Below are positions 51,701-59,148 of a stretch of DNA of 64,000 nt, one piece after another. Within the stretch, counting starts at the first letter, position 1. Each line of letters begins with the position of its first letter. Under the pieces are notes generated by a model. That model worked only from the letters and a program-made list of their open reading frames with translations, made no database searches and was not told the DNA's origin. This DNA comes from Aliishimia sp963678085 (GTDB taxonomy: Bacteria; Pseudomonadota; Alphaproteobacteria; Rhodobacterales; Rhodobacteraceae). Location of the stretch: assembly GCA_963678085.1 (NCBI GenBank), contig OY782680.1:2480001-2544000 (forward strand). The letters are read 5' to 3'. The position numbers and the translations under genes are program-made.

Positions 51701-51802
51701 CCGCCAGAGGTGGTGGCCGAAACCCAAGCCAACCTTGCGGCCCGCCAAGAGGAAGAGAGCAAATTGCAAGAGGCGCTCACCCGCCTAGCAGAGCTGGAAT
51801 AA
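48752..51802 (+). CDS. valS: Valyl-tRNA synthetase
   Basis: Class Ia aminoacyl-tRNA synthetase charging tRNA-Val. The 1016 residues contain PPPNVTGVLHIGHAFNNT (HIGH), the editing domain (VQRRNQK is absent here; TRPETMLGDGAVAVHP is present) and GKKMSKSTGN (KMSKS, about 672). RKFVDD-type linkers, an anticodon-binding domain and a C-terminal coiled coil (DVASEKARLEKTLAKLAKEI) follow. Between WYGFGK and DVLDTW (about 496-569) a stretch of about 75 residues contains an Ala/Asn/Val-rich insert (EAANTNAKTADGVREAPNVG), longer than in most homologues. It is otherwise complete. Confidence 0.96.
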   Translation: MSLGKFNAAEAEPRLYEMWEKSGCFVAGANKKPEASSYAIMIPPPNVTGVLHIGHAFNNTLQDILIRWKRMQGFDVLWQPGTDHAGIATQMVVERKLAENNEPGRRELGREKFLEKIWDWKAQSGGTIASQLKRLGASCDWSREAFTMSGAPGAPAGNDGNFHDAVIKVFVEMYNKGLIYRGKRLVNWDPKFETAISDLEVENIEVAGHMWHFKYPLAGGATYTYVEKDEDGNITLEETRDYISIATTRPETMLGDGAVAVHPSDERYAPIVGKLCEIPVGPKEHRRKIPIITDEYPDPDFGSGAVKITGAHDFNDYQVAKRGGIPMYRLMDTRAHMRGDGAPYAQAAAIAMDVAQGNRHLSEGETDAVNLIPDELRGLDRFEARKMVVEQITSEGLAVMVTDAEGNEIPLVENKPIMQPVGDRSKVVIEPMLTDQWFVDTDKIVGPALDVVKNGQVKILPESGEKTYYHWLENIEPWCISRQLWWGHQIPVWYGFGKSSTGFDDARNLQFFCAPTFEEAAGKARLYYGEVEITEAANTNAKTADGVREAPNVGASAVGNPNVAMQTTYVTLHRDPDVLDTWFSSGLWPIGTLGWPEDTEALQKYFPTSTLITGQDILFFWIARMMMMQLAVLDQDLPIEKRIPFDTVYLHGLVRDAKGKKMSKSTGNVVDPLQIIDEFGADALRFSSAAMAALGGVLKLDMERIKGYRNFGTKLWNAASYGEMKGVFDIPHSDTPPQTALALNKWIKGEVAKTRELVDKAFEEFRFNDAANALYAFIWGTFCDWYLEFTKPVFDGNDEAAKEETKATYAWALDQCLILLHPIMPFITEELWQQKPRPKPLIHADWPDYTAADMADEDAEAELGWMIRIIEETRSARAQMHVPAGAYVPMVVTGFTAKARAAYEANEALIKRMARIDSLSEVDSFPKGTVSLTLPGGSFGLPLADVIDVASEKARLEKTLAKLAKEIGGMAGRLKNPKFVQSAPPEVVAETQANLAARQEEESKLQEALTRLAELE

Positions 51803-51820
51803 GCAAGAGGCGGGGGAGAG

Positions 51821-51846
51821 TTTGAGAGGGGCACCCCCCTCTCAAA
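51821..51846. terminator. 11-bp hairpin between valS and ilvE
   Basis: TTTGAGAGGGG (51821-51831) pairs perfectly with CCCCTCTCAAA (51836-51846) around CACC. It sits between two convergent genes and lacks a strong T-run on either side. A similar AGGGGC/GCCCCT hairpin with CTCTCAAACTCTCCCC flanks occurs beside the dispersed repeat at 63608. Confidence 0.6.
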
Positions 51847-51890
51847 ATTGAATCGCGTGCGCGTCAGCGCTCCTTTTGGTAACCGCCCCT

Positions 51891-52760
51891 TTAGGCGCGC
51901 ACCAGCTTGTCATAGCTTTCCGTAATATCGCGGGTCAGCGCGCCCACGTCAAAGCTATACTCACCGATCTGCCCAACCGGGGTGACCTCCGCGGCCGAGC
52001 CTGTAAGCCAGCATTGCTCAAAACCCTCCATCTCGTCTGGCATAATCACCCGCTCATGCACCTTGATCTGCTTATCTTGCAGCATCCCAATCACCGTCTG
52101 GCGCGTCAGCCCATTCAGGAAGCAATCCGGTTTTGGCGTGTGCACCTCGCCATCCTTGACGAAAAACACATTTGCGCCCGTGGCCTCAGCCACATAGCCG
52201 CGATAATCCATGAACAATGCATCCGAGCAGCCCTTGGCCTCTGCCGCATGTTTTGACGTGGTGCAAATCATATAGAGCCCCGCCGCTTTGGCATGTACGG
52301 GGATCGTTTCGGGGCTGGGGCGTTTCCATTTCGAGATATCGAGCTTTGCGCCCTTATATTTCGCATCCCCATAATAATCGCCCCATTCCCAAGCTGCGAT
52401 CGCCAGCATGACCGGGTTGCGTGCCGATGAGACGCCCATATCCTCCCCGGCCCCGCGCCAAGCCACCGCGCGCACATAAGCGTCAGAGAGACCATTCACC
52501 GCCAAGACCTCTTGCTTGGCCGCTTCGATCTCATCCACCGTGTAAGGGATCTGAAAATCCAGCTCTGAGGCCGAGAAATGCAGCCGCTCAGAATGCTTCC
52601 GGCTCAGGAAAATATTGCCGCCATAGGCCCGCTCGCCCTCAAAGACCGAAGAGGCGTAATGCATCGCATGTGTGAGCACATGCACCTGCGCGCTGCGCCA
52701 ATCGACCAACTGGCCATTGAGCCAAATCTTTCCGTCACGATCATCATATGCGCCCGCCAT
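51891..52760 (-). CDS. ilvE: Branched-chain-amino-acid aminotransferase
   Basis: PLP-dependent class IV aminotransferase for Leu, Ile and Val. The 289 residues start MAGAYDDRDGKIWLNGQLVD (ATG 52760 after AGGAGAAACGC). VLTHAMHYASSVFEGERAYG, the Lys in HAKAAGLYMICTTSKHAAEA, and GYVAEATGANVFFVKDG with FLNGLTRQTVIGML are family features. A 58-residue in-frame extension upstream crosses the petP promoter region and is not real. The gene is divergent from petP. Confidence 0.95.
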   Translation of the reverse strand: MAGAYDDRDGKIWLNGQLVDWRSAQVHVLTHAMHYASSVFEGERAYGGNIFLSRKHSERLHFSASELDFQIPYTVDEIEAAKQEVLAVNGLSDAYVRAVAWRGAGEDMGVSSARNPVMLAIAAWEWGDYYGDAKYKGAKLDISKWKRPSPETIPVHAKAAGLYMICTTSKHAAEAKGCSDALFMDYRGYVAEATGANVFFVKDGEVHTPKPDCFLNGLTRQTVIGMLQDKQIKVHERVIMPDEMEGFEQCWLTGSAAEVTPVGQIGEYSFDVGALTRDITESYDKLVRA

Positions 52761-52918
52761 GCGTTTCTCCTCTTCACCACGCGCTTTTCTGGTTATTGCG
52801 CGAACTACGTCCGATGCGGACATTTTATTGCGCAAAACCTGCGATTCGATACGGGTTCGCCCTTGGAATGTCAATAGATCTGACCTATATAGGGTAAAGA
52901 AATAGGAAAGGGCCCCGC

Positions 52919-53419
52919 ATGGCAGATGGCGCATATAGCAGCGACACCCCGCTCTTTTTGAGCGATGAGCAATTGCGCCAAGGCATTGAGGCGATGTTCT
53001 TTGCCTATCGTGGCTTTACGGCTGACCCGGACCGCATCCTTAGCGACATGGCCTATGGGCGCGCCCATCACCGGGCGGTGCATTTCATCAACCGTGCGCC
53101 CGGCACCACCGTGAATAATCTGCTCACCCTACTCGGCGTGACCAAACAATCGCTCAACCGGGTGCTGCGCAGCCTGATTGCCGATGGGCTGGTGGAAAGC
53201 CATGTGGGCAAGGCCGATAAACGCGAGCGGCATCTGTTTCTCACGCCAAAGGGTCAAGAGCTTGAACAGGCCCTTTCAGATGCACAGCGTGCCCGGATGC
53301 GCAAGGCCTATCATGCAGCGGGGCCCGAGGCAGTTGCGGGTTTTCGCACAGTGCTTGAGGCAATGATGGACCCGGACATGCGCAGGGCCTATACTCGTCT
53401 CAAAGAAAGTAGCGGCTAG
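52919..53419 (+). CDS. petP: PetP, MarR-family regulator
   Basis: A 166-residue winged-helix regulator of the MarR family. The HTH core is TTVNNLLTLLGVTKQSLNRVLRSLIADGLVESHVG and the wing DKRERHLFLTPKGQEL (both split by the context). It is followed by petR after three bases; in Rhodobacter capsulatus the petP-petR pair is needed for cytochrome bc1 gene expression. Signal and direct targets here are unknown. Start MADGAYSSDTPLFL follows AGGAAAGGGC. Confidence 0.85.
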   Translation: MADGAYSSDTPLFLSDEQLRQGIEAMFFAYRGFTADPDRILSDMAYGRAHHRAVHFINRAPGTTVNNLLTLLGVTKQSLNRVLRSLIADGLVESHVGKADKRERHLFLTPKGQELEQALSDAQRARMRKAYHAAGPEAVAGFRTVLEAMMDPDMRRAYTRLKESSG

Positions 53420-53422
53420 GCC

Positions 53423-54121
53423 ATGGATTTAGAACCTCATCTCTTGATCATTGACGATGATGCACGCATTCGCGAGCTGTTGCAAAAATACCTGCGAAAG
53501 CATGGTTTTTTGGTTACTGGCGCGCGCGATGCCGCCCATGCACGGCGAATTCTTTCTGGGCTCGATTTTGATCTGATGATTTGCGATGTGATGATGCCCG
53601 GTGAGGATGGGGTCAGTTTTGTTACGGATTTTAGGCGCGACAATACCATGCCCGTGCTGATGCTGACTGCGAAGGGCTCGACCGAAGATCGCATTGCCGG
53701 GCTGGAGGCTGGGGCGGATGATTATCTCTCCAAACCCTTTGATCCCAAAGAGCTGCTGCTGCGTGTGAACGCGATCCTGCGCCGCGCGCCAGAGGCTCCG
53801 GTGCAAGAGAGCAAGCCCAAAACCCTTTCCCTTGGGGCCTTTCGCTATGATGTGGAGCGCGCCGAGCTTTGGCAAGGCGATGCGCCGATCAAGCTGACCG
53901 CCACCGAAATTCAGCTGATGCGCGTTTTCTCCGATCAGGTTGGCGTGGCTCTGTCGCGCAGCGAGTTGGTCGAAAAGCTGGGCCGCGACAAGGGTCAAGC
54001 ACAAGAGCGCGCGGTGGATGTGCAAATCACCCGGCTGCGGCGCAAGATCGAACCCTCTCCCAAAGAGCCCCGCTATCTGCAAACCGTGCGCGGCGCGGGC
54101 TATATGCTAACCTCAGATTGA
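53423..54121 (+). CDS. petR: PetR, OmpR-family response regulator
   Basis: A 232-residue response regulator: receiver domain with the acidic pair in LLIIDDDARIRELL, the phospho-acceptor Asp in LMICDVMMPGEDG (about 55), Thr in LMLTAKGSTEDR and Lys in DYLSKPFDPKEL. A C-terminal winged helix (RAVDVQITRLRRKIEPSPKE, then YLQTVRGAGYML) follows. No histidine kinase is adjacent, as in Rhodobacter petPR. It is probably cotranscribed with petP and the downstream hydrolase gene (6-bp gap). Confidence 0.9.
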   Translation: MDLEPHLLIIDDDARIRELLQKYLRKHGFLVTGARDAAHARRILSGLDFDLMICDVMMPGEDGVSFVTDFRRDNTMPVLMLTAKGSTEDRIAGLEAGADDYLSKPFDPKELLLRVNAILRRAPEAPVQESKPKTLSLGAFRYDVERAELWQGDAPIKLTATEIQLMRVFSDQVGVALSRSELVEKLGRDKGQAQERAVDVQITRLRRKIEPSPKEPRYLQTVRGAGYMLTSD

Positions 54122-54127
54122 CCTGAC

Positions 54128-55051
54128 ATGACCGTTCTCATTACCCATCCCGCCTGTTTTGACCATATCAACCCCGAGGGCGCACCTGAACAAGTGGCCC
54201 GTCTGCGCTCTGTGCTGGATGCACTGGCGGATCTGAACTTGCCCCAGCTTGAGGCGCCCGAGGCAAGCCGTGAGCAGCTCTTGCTCTGCCATGAGCCGGG
54301 CTATGTGGATAGCATTCCAGGGCGCATTCCGGCCACAGGGCAGGTATGGCTGGACGCGGATACCTATGTATCATCAACCTCGCTTGAGGCAATTATGCGC
54401 GCGGCAGGCGGGGCTATTCGCGCAGTGGATGCTGTTTTAGATGGAGAAGCGCAAAACGTCTTTGTCGCAACCCGCCCGCCGGGCCACCATGCCGAGGCGG
54501 CTATTCCCATGGGCTTTTGCATCTTTGGCAATATCGCTCTGGCGGCCAAACATGCGCTGGACGTGAGGGGGCTGTCGCGCGTGGCGGTGCTGGATTTCGA
54601 TGTGCATCACGGCAATGGCACGCAGGCACTGTTGCGCGATGATCCCCGTGCGCTGTTTGTTTCATCCCATCAAATGCCGCTCTGGCCGGGCAGCGGGGAG
54701 GCCAGTGAGACCGGCCCGCATGGCAGCGTGATCAATATCCCCCTGCCCCCCGCCTCGGATGGGGCGCATGCGCTAAAGGCCTGGGAGCCGGTTTGGGCGC
54801 GCCTCAAAGAGCATAAGCCCGAAATGATCTTTATCTCTGCGGGATTTGATGCCCACCAGGATGACCCGCTCGCCAGCCTGACTTGGAATGCATCCGATTT
54901 CGCAGCCTTTACCCAGAAAATCTGCGATTTGGCGCACGCGCTGTGCGATGGCAGGGTGGTCTCTGTGCTTGAGGGCGGCTATGATCTGCAAGCGCTCGGC
55001 GCATCCGCCCGCGCCCATGTTGAAATTTTGCAAAAGGCCGCCCAAACATGA
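54128..55051 (+). CDS. Histone-deacetylase-family amidohydrolase
   Basis: Zn-dependent deacetylase of the HDAC/acetoin utilisation superfamily, 307 residues. The motifs are RPPGHHAE (catalytic His pair), LDFDVHHGNGT (Zn-ligand Asp and His), SAGFDAHQDDPL (Zn-ligand Asp) and EGGYD (Tyr). Bacterial members deacetylate polyamines or other small amides; the substrate here is not known. Its stop overlaps the xseB start (ATGA), linking it to xseB-ispA-dxs, an arrangement common in Rhodobacterales. Confidence 0.92.
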   Translation: MTVLITHPACFDHINPEGAPEQVARLRSVLDALADLNLPQLEAPEASREQLLLCHEPGYVDSIPGRIPATGQVWLDADTYVSSTSLEAIMRAAGGAIRAVDAVLDGEAQNVFVATRPPGHHAEAAIPMGFCIFGNIALAAKHALDVRGLSRVAVLDFDVHHGNGTQALLRDDPRALFVSSHQMPLWPGSGEASETGPHGSVINIPLPPASDGAHALKAWEPVWARLKEHKPEMIFISAGFDAHQDDPLASLTWNASDFAAFTQKICDLAHALCDGRVVSVLEGGYDLQALGASARAHVEILQKAAQT

Positions 55052-55290
55052 CCCAGACGCCTGTAGATGAGATGAGCTTTGAAACCGCCATGGGCGAGCT
55101 TGAACAGGTGCTGGACAAGCTCGAAAAGGGCGATGTGGCGCTGGAAGATGCAATCACGCTTTATGAGCGGGGCGATGCGCTGAAAAAGCGCTGCGAGGCC
55201 AAGCTGAAAGAGGCCGAAGAGAAAGTTGCCATCATCACGCTGGATGGATCGGGCGCCCCTGCGGGGCTGAAACCGGCTGAGGGGCTTTAG
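55048..55290 (+). CDS. xseB: Exodeoxyribonuclease VII small subunit
   Basis: An 80-residue helical subunit of exonuclease VII. MSFETAMGELEQVLDKLEKG, then VALEDAITLYERGDALKKRC, is the XseB pattern. It overlaps the HDAC-like gene by four bases and abuts ispA (next codon after its stop), as in many bacteria where xseB precedes ispA and dxs. xseA is not in this window. Confidence 0.95.
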   Translation: MTQTPVDEMSFETAMGELEQVLDKLEKGDVALEDAITLYERGDALKKRCEAKLKEAEEKVAIITLDGSGAPAGLKPAEGL

Positions 55291-56157
55291 ATGCTGTCAG
55301 AGGCGCTCAAGGGCTGCGCGGCTGAGATTGATGCACAGCTTGACGCTGTGCTTGGGGCCTATGAGCCTTTGCCCGTGGTGCAAGCGATGCGCCATGCGTG
55401 CACAGGCGGCAAGCGGCTACGGGGGTTTTTCGTGATGCAAAGCGCGGCGCTTTATGGCGTTGAGCCAGCCCGTGCGATTTGGCCTGCCACAGCGATTGAG
55501 GTGATGCATGCCTATTCCCTTGTGCATGATGATCTGCCTTGCATGGATGATGATGACCTGCGGCGCGGTGCGCCGACCGTGCATGTCAAATGGGATGAGG
55601 CCACAGCGGTTCTGGCTGGCGATGCGCTGCAAAGCCTTGCGTTTGAGCTAACGACCCACCCGGATATTGGGACGGGCGCGCTACGCGCGCAGCTGGCGAG
55701 CGCCCTGGCGCGCGCCGCTGGCGCGGCGGGCATGGTGTTGGGGCAAGCGCTCGATATGGCGGCTGACGCCGCCACGGAGCCGTTTGATTTGCAGCAAATT
55801 GAGGCGCTGCAACGGGGCAAGACCGGAGCTTTGTTTGAGTGGTCCGCCTGCGCTGGCGCGCATATGGCGGGGGCGCAGGCCGCGCCGCTGCGCGGCTTTG
55901 CCCGCGATTTCGGGCTGCTCTTTCAGATCGTCGATGACATCCTTGATGTCATCGGGGATGAGGAGAAGATGGGTAAGGCCGTGGGTAAAGATGGGGAGGC
56001 TGGCAAGGCGACCTTTGTTTCCCTGCTCGGGTTGGAGGCTGCCAAGAGCTGGGCAGAGGCGCTTAGCGCCTCTGCCATTGCGCATCTTGATGCGTTTGGT
56101 CCAGAGGCTGATTTACTGCGGGAGAGCGCGCGCTTCGCGCTGGCGCGCGAGCGCTAA
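55291..56157 (+). CDS. ispA: Farnesyl/geranyl diphosphate synthase (polyprenyl synthetase)
   Basis: Trans-prenyltransferase making geranyl and farnesyl diphosphate. The 288 residues have GGKRLRGFFVMQ, the first Asp-rich motif DDLPCMDDDDLRRG (about 90) and the second in LLFQIVDDILDVIGDEEKMG (about 215), with AGDALQSLAFE between. The length fits short-chain IspA. The coding sequence has several perfect short hairpins including an 11-bp stem with loop TTA at 56052-56076. It overlaps dxs by one base (TAATG). Confidence 0.95.
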   Translation: MLSEALKGCAAEIDAQLDAVLGAYEPLPVVQAMRHACTGGKRLRGFFVMQSAALYGVEPARAIWPATAIEVMHAYSLVHDDLPCMDDDDLRRGAPTVHVKWDEATAVLAGDALQSLAFELTTHPDIGTGALRAQLASALARAAGAAGMVLGQALDMAADAATEPFDLQQIEALQRGKTGALFEWSACAGAHMAGAQAAPLRGFARDFGLLFQIVDDILDVIGDEEKMGKAVGKDGEAGKATFVSLLGLEAAKSWAEALSASAIAHLDAFGPEADLLRESARFALARER

Positions 56158-56265
56158 TGCGCTCGTACACGCCTTTGTTGGATCTTTGCGGCGCGCCGGG
56201 CGCGCTGCGCGCGCTCGCGGATACTGAGCTGGGGCAGGTTGCTGCGGAGCTACGCTCCGCGACCA
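55668..56265. repeat. Cluster of perfect short-loop inverted repeats in ispA and the dxs start
   Basis: Examples are GCGCGC/loop TAC near 55676-55690, GCCGCGC/loop CGCT/GCGCGGC near 55880-55897, an 11-bp stem with loop TTA at 56052-56076, CGAGCGC/loop TAAT/GCGCTCG at about 56148-56165 across the ispA-dxs junction, GCGCGC/loop TGC near 56200, and GCGGAGC/loop TAC/GCTCCGC at about 56244-56260. Loops of three or four bases dominate, as in lldD. Confidence 0.7.
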
Positions 56266-57926
56266 TTGAGGCCGTTTCTCGAACCGGGGGGCATCTTGGG
56301 GCTGGGCTTGGGGTTGTTGAGCTCACGGTGGCGCTGCATGCCGTGTTTGACACGCCGCGCGATCAGCTGATTTGGGATGTGGGGCATCAATGTTATCCGC
56401 ATAAGATCCTGACTGGGCGGCGCGCCGATATGGCGCGCTTGCGACAGGGCGGTGGAATTTCTGGATTTACCAAACGCTCTGAGAGCCGCTTTGATCCTTT
56501 TGGGGCGGGGCATTCTTCGACTTCGATTTCGGCGGCTCTGGGGCTAAAAGCCGCTTTGGACGCCGATGTGATTGCGGTGATTGGGGATGGGGCGCTCTCG
56601 GCTGGGATGGCTTATGAGGCGCTGAACAATGCCGCAAGTCTCAAGCAGCGGCTTTTTGTGATCCTCAATGACAATGCTATGTCCATCGCCCCGCCCACTG
56701 GCGCTATGGCGGATTATCTGCGTGGGCCATGTGGGCCATGGTTTGAGGCCTTGGGGTTTGCCTATCACGGCCCTATTGATGGGCATGACTTACACCAATT
56801 ACTGCCCGCCTTGCGCGATCTTAAGGCGAACGCTACGGGGCCGGTTTTGCTGCATGTGATCACCGAGAAGGGCAAGGGCTATCCCCCCGCAGAGGCTGCG
56901 CCCGATAAGGGGCATAGCTTTGCGCCCTTTGATATCGCGAGCGGGGTGCAGCACAAACCGCAAGCGCGCGCGCCCAGCTATACCTCTGTCTTTGCCAAGG
57001 CGTTGATTGCTGAGGCTAAGCGCGATGAGAAGATCTGCGCGATCACGGCGGCGATGCCGGATGGGACCGGGCTGGATAAGTTTGCGCAGCATTTCCCCGC
57101 GCGCAGCTATGATGTGGGCATTGCCGAGCAGCATGCGGTGACATTCGCAGCGGGCCTTGCGGCGGGGGGGATGAAGCCCTTTTGCGCGCTTTATTCGACC
57201 TTTTTGCAGCGGGCCTATGATCAGGTGGTGCATGATGTGGCGCTGCAAGGCCTGCCGGTGCGCTTTGCCATTGATCGCGCGGGCCTTGTGGGCGCGGATG
57301 GGGCGAGCCATGCGGGCGCTTTTGACATTGCCTATCTTGCCAACCTGCCCGGCTTTACGGTGATGGCCCCCGCAGATGAGGGCGAGTTGATGCATATGGT
57401 GGCCACGGCGGCGGCGCATGAGGCCGGGCCGATTGCCTTTCGCTATCCGCGCGGCGCGGGGCTTGGCGTTGATCTGCCCGAGCAGGGCGTTCCGCTTGAG
57501 ATTGGCCGGGGGCGGATTATCCGGCAGGGGGCGGATGTTGCGATTTTATCCTTTGGGGCGCGCCTCGCGGAGGTTTTGAAAGCGGGCGATGAATTGGCCC
57601 AGCATGAGATTTTCCCTACCATTGCGGATGCGCGTTTTGCCAAGCCGCTGGACCGGGCGTTGATCTTGTCCTTGGCCGCAACGCACGGCGCGCTGATCAC
57701 CATTGAGGAAGGCGCATTGGGCGGCTTTGGCACACATGTAGCGCAGCTTTTGGCGGAGGAAGGCGTGTTTGATGGGGGGCTCAAATTCCGCCCCATGACC
57801 CTGCCCGATCGGTTTATCCCCCAGGCCAGCCCCTATCAGATGTATGATGACGCCGGGCTAAATGCGGCGCAGATTACGGGCAAGGTGCTTTCATTATTGT
57901 ATGCTCCCACGGCGAAATTAACGTGA
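56157..57926 (+). CDS. dxs: 1-Deoxy-D-xylulose-5-phosphate synthase (short-loop form)
   Basis: Thiamine-diphosphate enzyme that condenses pyruvate and glyceraldehyde 3-phosphate, first step of the MEP isoprenoid route. The 589 residues include DVGHQCYPHKILTGR, FDPFGAGHSSTSISAALG, GDGALSAGMAYEALNNA (TPP binding), YDVGIAEQHAVTFAAGLA and DRAGLVGADGASHAG. Compared with the common length of about 620-640, the flexible loop of about 45 residues after PPTGAMADYL (about residue 180) is missing; the sequence goes straight to GPCGPWFEALGFAYHGPIDGHD. All catalytic motifs are intact, so activity is expected. Confidence 0.95.
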   Translation: MRSYTPLLDLCGAPGALRALADTELGQVAAELRSATIEAVSRTGGHLGAGLGVVELTVALHAVFDTPRDQLIWDVGHQCYPHKILTGRRADMARLRQGGGISGFTKRSESRFDPFGAGHSSTSISAALGLKAALDADVIAVIGDGALSAGMAYEALNNAASLKQRLFVILNDNAMSIAPPTGAMADYLRGPCGPWFEALGFAYHGPIDGHDLHQLLPALRDLKANATGPVLLHVITEKGKGYPPAEAAPDKGHSFAPFDIASGVQHKPQARAPSYTSVFAKALIAEAKRDEKICAITAAMPDGTGLDKFAQHFPARSYDVGIAEQHAVTFAAGLAAGGMKPFCALYSTFLQRAYDQVVHDVALQGLPVRFAIDRAGLVGADGASHAGAFDIAYLANLPGFTVMAPADEGELMHMVATAAAHEAGPIAFRYPRGAGLGVDLPEQGVPLEIGRGRIIRQGADVAILSFGARLAEVLKAGDELAQHEIFPTIADARFAKPLDRALILSLAATHGALITIEEGALGGFGTHVAQLLAEEGVFDGGLKFRPMTLPDRFIPQASPYQMYDDAGLNAAQITGKVLSLLYAPTAKLT

Positions 57927-58060
57927 GCTAACGCGTATATGCCCCATCAAGGCGAACAGCGGATACCGATTTTTTGGATAATCCGATGGGCACAAAGGAA
58001 ATGCAATCACCCAGAGCTCAGGCTTCCTGTGCGTTAAGTATAAACCCGGTCAATAGCAAA

Positions 58061-58393
58061 TTAATCGACAATGAAGACTTTGGCACCGTTTTCCGTTGAA
58101 GAGCGATGGGCTGCGTCTCCATGATCTGAAACTTGATAGCTCATACCCGCAGTCATTGTCGTTTTGCGACCGTCCTTCAACTCGGAAACCAATTCCCCTT
58201 CCAGGACATAAAAAATATGGCCTCGATCGCACCAATGATCAGCCAAATATCCCGCAGAATATTCCACCTGTCGAATACGAATATCACCAATGTTTATTGT
58301 ACGCCATAGGGCATACCCGGTCTCACCCGGATGTTTGCTTTCTGGAACATTCGACCAGTCGGTTACAGTAAATGGTAGGGGTGGTATTTTCAT
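58061..58393 (-). CDS. DHCW-type cupin protein
   Basis: A 110-residue cupin (MKIPPLPFTVTDWSNVPESK). The signature ADHWCDRGHIFYVLEGELVS holds the family motif with metal-ligand candidates, and AHRSSTENGAKVFIVD closes the barrel. Function is unknown. The surrounding segment (about 57930-58566) is clearly more AT-rich than its neighbours, with poor ribosome binding sites, so the gene may be acquired. An in-frame TTG upstream is an alternative start. Confidence 0.75.
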   Translation of the reverse strand: MKIPPLPFTVTDWSNVPESKHPGETGYALWRTINIGDIRIRQVEYSAGYLADHWCDRGHIFYVLEGELVSELKDGRKTTMTAGMSYQVSDHGDAAHRSSTENGAKVFIVD

Positions 58394-58566
58394 GGCTAAT
58401 CGATACAATATATAACTCTGAGCTGATATTTATGTGATTGCTTGATCTTATACAATGGTGATTTTGTAGCACCACGACGACTGGTTCAAAATAGCAGCTT
58501 TGGCACAACAATCTTGCAAATATCTTGTCAGGTACACCGCGCTGGATGCACCTTTTGCACAGGTCT

Positions 58567-59148
58567 CTAAAACAAGCCAAACACCCGCAGCGCTAGGCCG
58601 AGCAGGCCTGCGATCACCGCATATCCCAAGATGATATAAAGACCATCGCGGGTGATCAGGCCAAAGGAGAGTAGCGCCACCGCCGTTGCGGCAAAGCTGG
58701 TCACGAAGGGCAGCAGCTCCAGAAACGGCCAGGTCATGGGGATCACGCCGCAGCTTGCCATGCTCGCCCATCGCATTGGTCGCACTGTCAGCAGCGGCCA
58801 GCGACGCTGTGAATGCCCATCAAACCACGCAGCCGGGGCGCGCAGCCATTTGGCGGCTTTGCTGAGGCGCTCGGGCGGGACTTTGCGGCGCAGCAAGATC
58901 CCTGGCAGCCACAGGTGCTTGCGCCCGATCAATGCCTGCGCCGCGACCAAAATGATCAACAAAGCAGAGAGCGTGGGCGAGCCCGGAATTCCCGAGAGCG
59001 GCGAGACCATGAGCAATGAAATGAATAAGATCACGGGGGCAAAAGAGGCCTCGCCAATGTGGTGCAGGACGGAGCCGACGGTGACGCTTGGATCACGGGC
59101 GGCGGTTTGCATATTGTCAACCAGCGTTGTGAGCGGCTTATCTACCAT
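58567..59148 (-). CDS. exoD: ExoD-family membrane protein
   Basis: A 193-residue integral membrane protein of the exopolysaccharide synthesis ExoD family (described in Sinorhizobium, where mutants have altered polysaccharide and alkali sensitivity). The N-terminal soluble part (TVGSVLHHIGEASFAPVIL) leads to four or five membrane helices, including SPLSGIPGSPTLSALLIILV, the ExoD signature. Its start overlaps the upstream epimerase gene (59138-59148) by 11 bases, so expression is coupled. No other exopolysaccharide genes are nearby. Confidence 0.85.
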   Translation of the reverse strand: MVDKPLTTLVDNMQTAARDPSVTVGSVLHHIGEASFAPVILFISLLMVSPLSGIPGSPTLSALLIILVAAQALIGRKHLWLPGILLRRKVPPERLSKAAKWLRAPAAWFDGHSQRRWPLLTVRPMRWASMASCGVIPMTWPFLELLPFVTSFAATAVALLSFGLITRDGLYIILGYAVIAGLLGLALRVFGLF

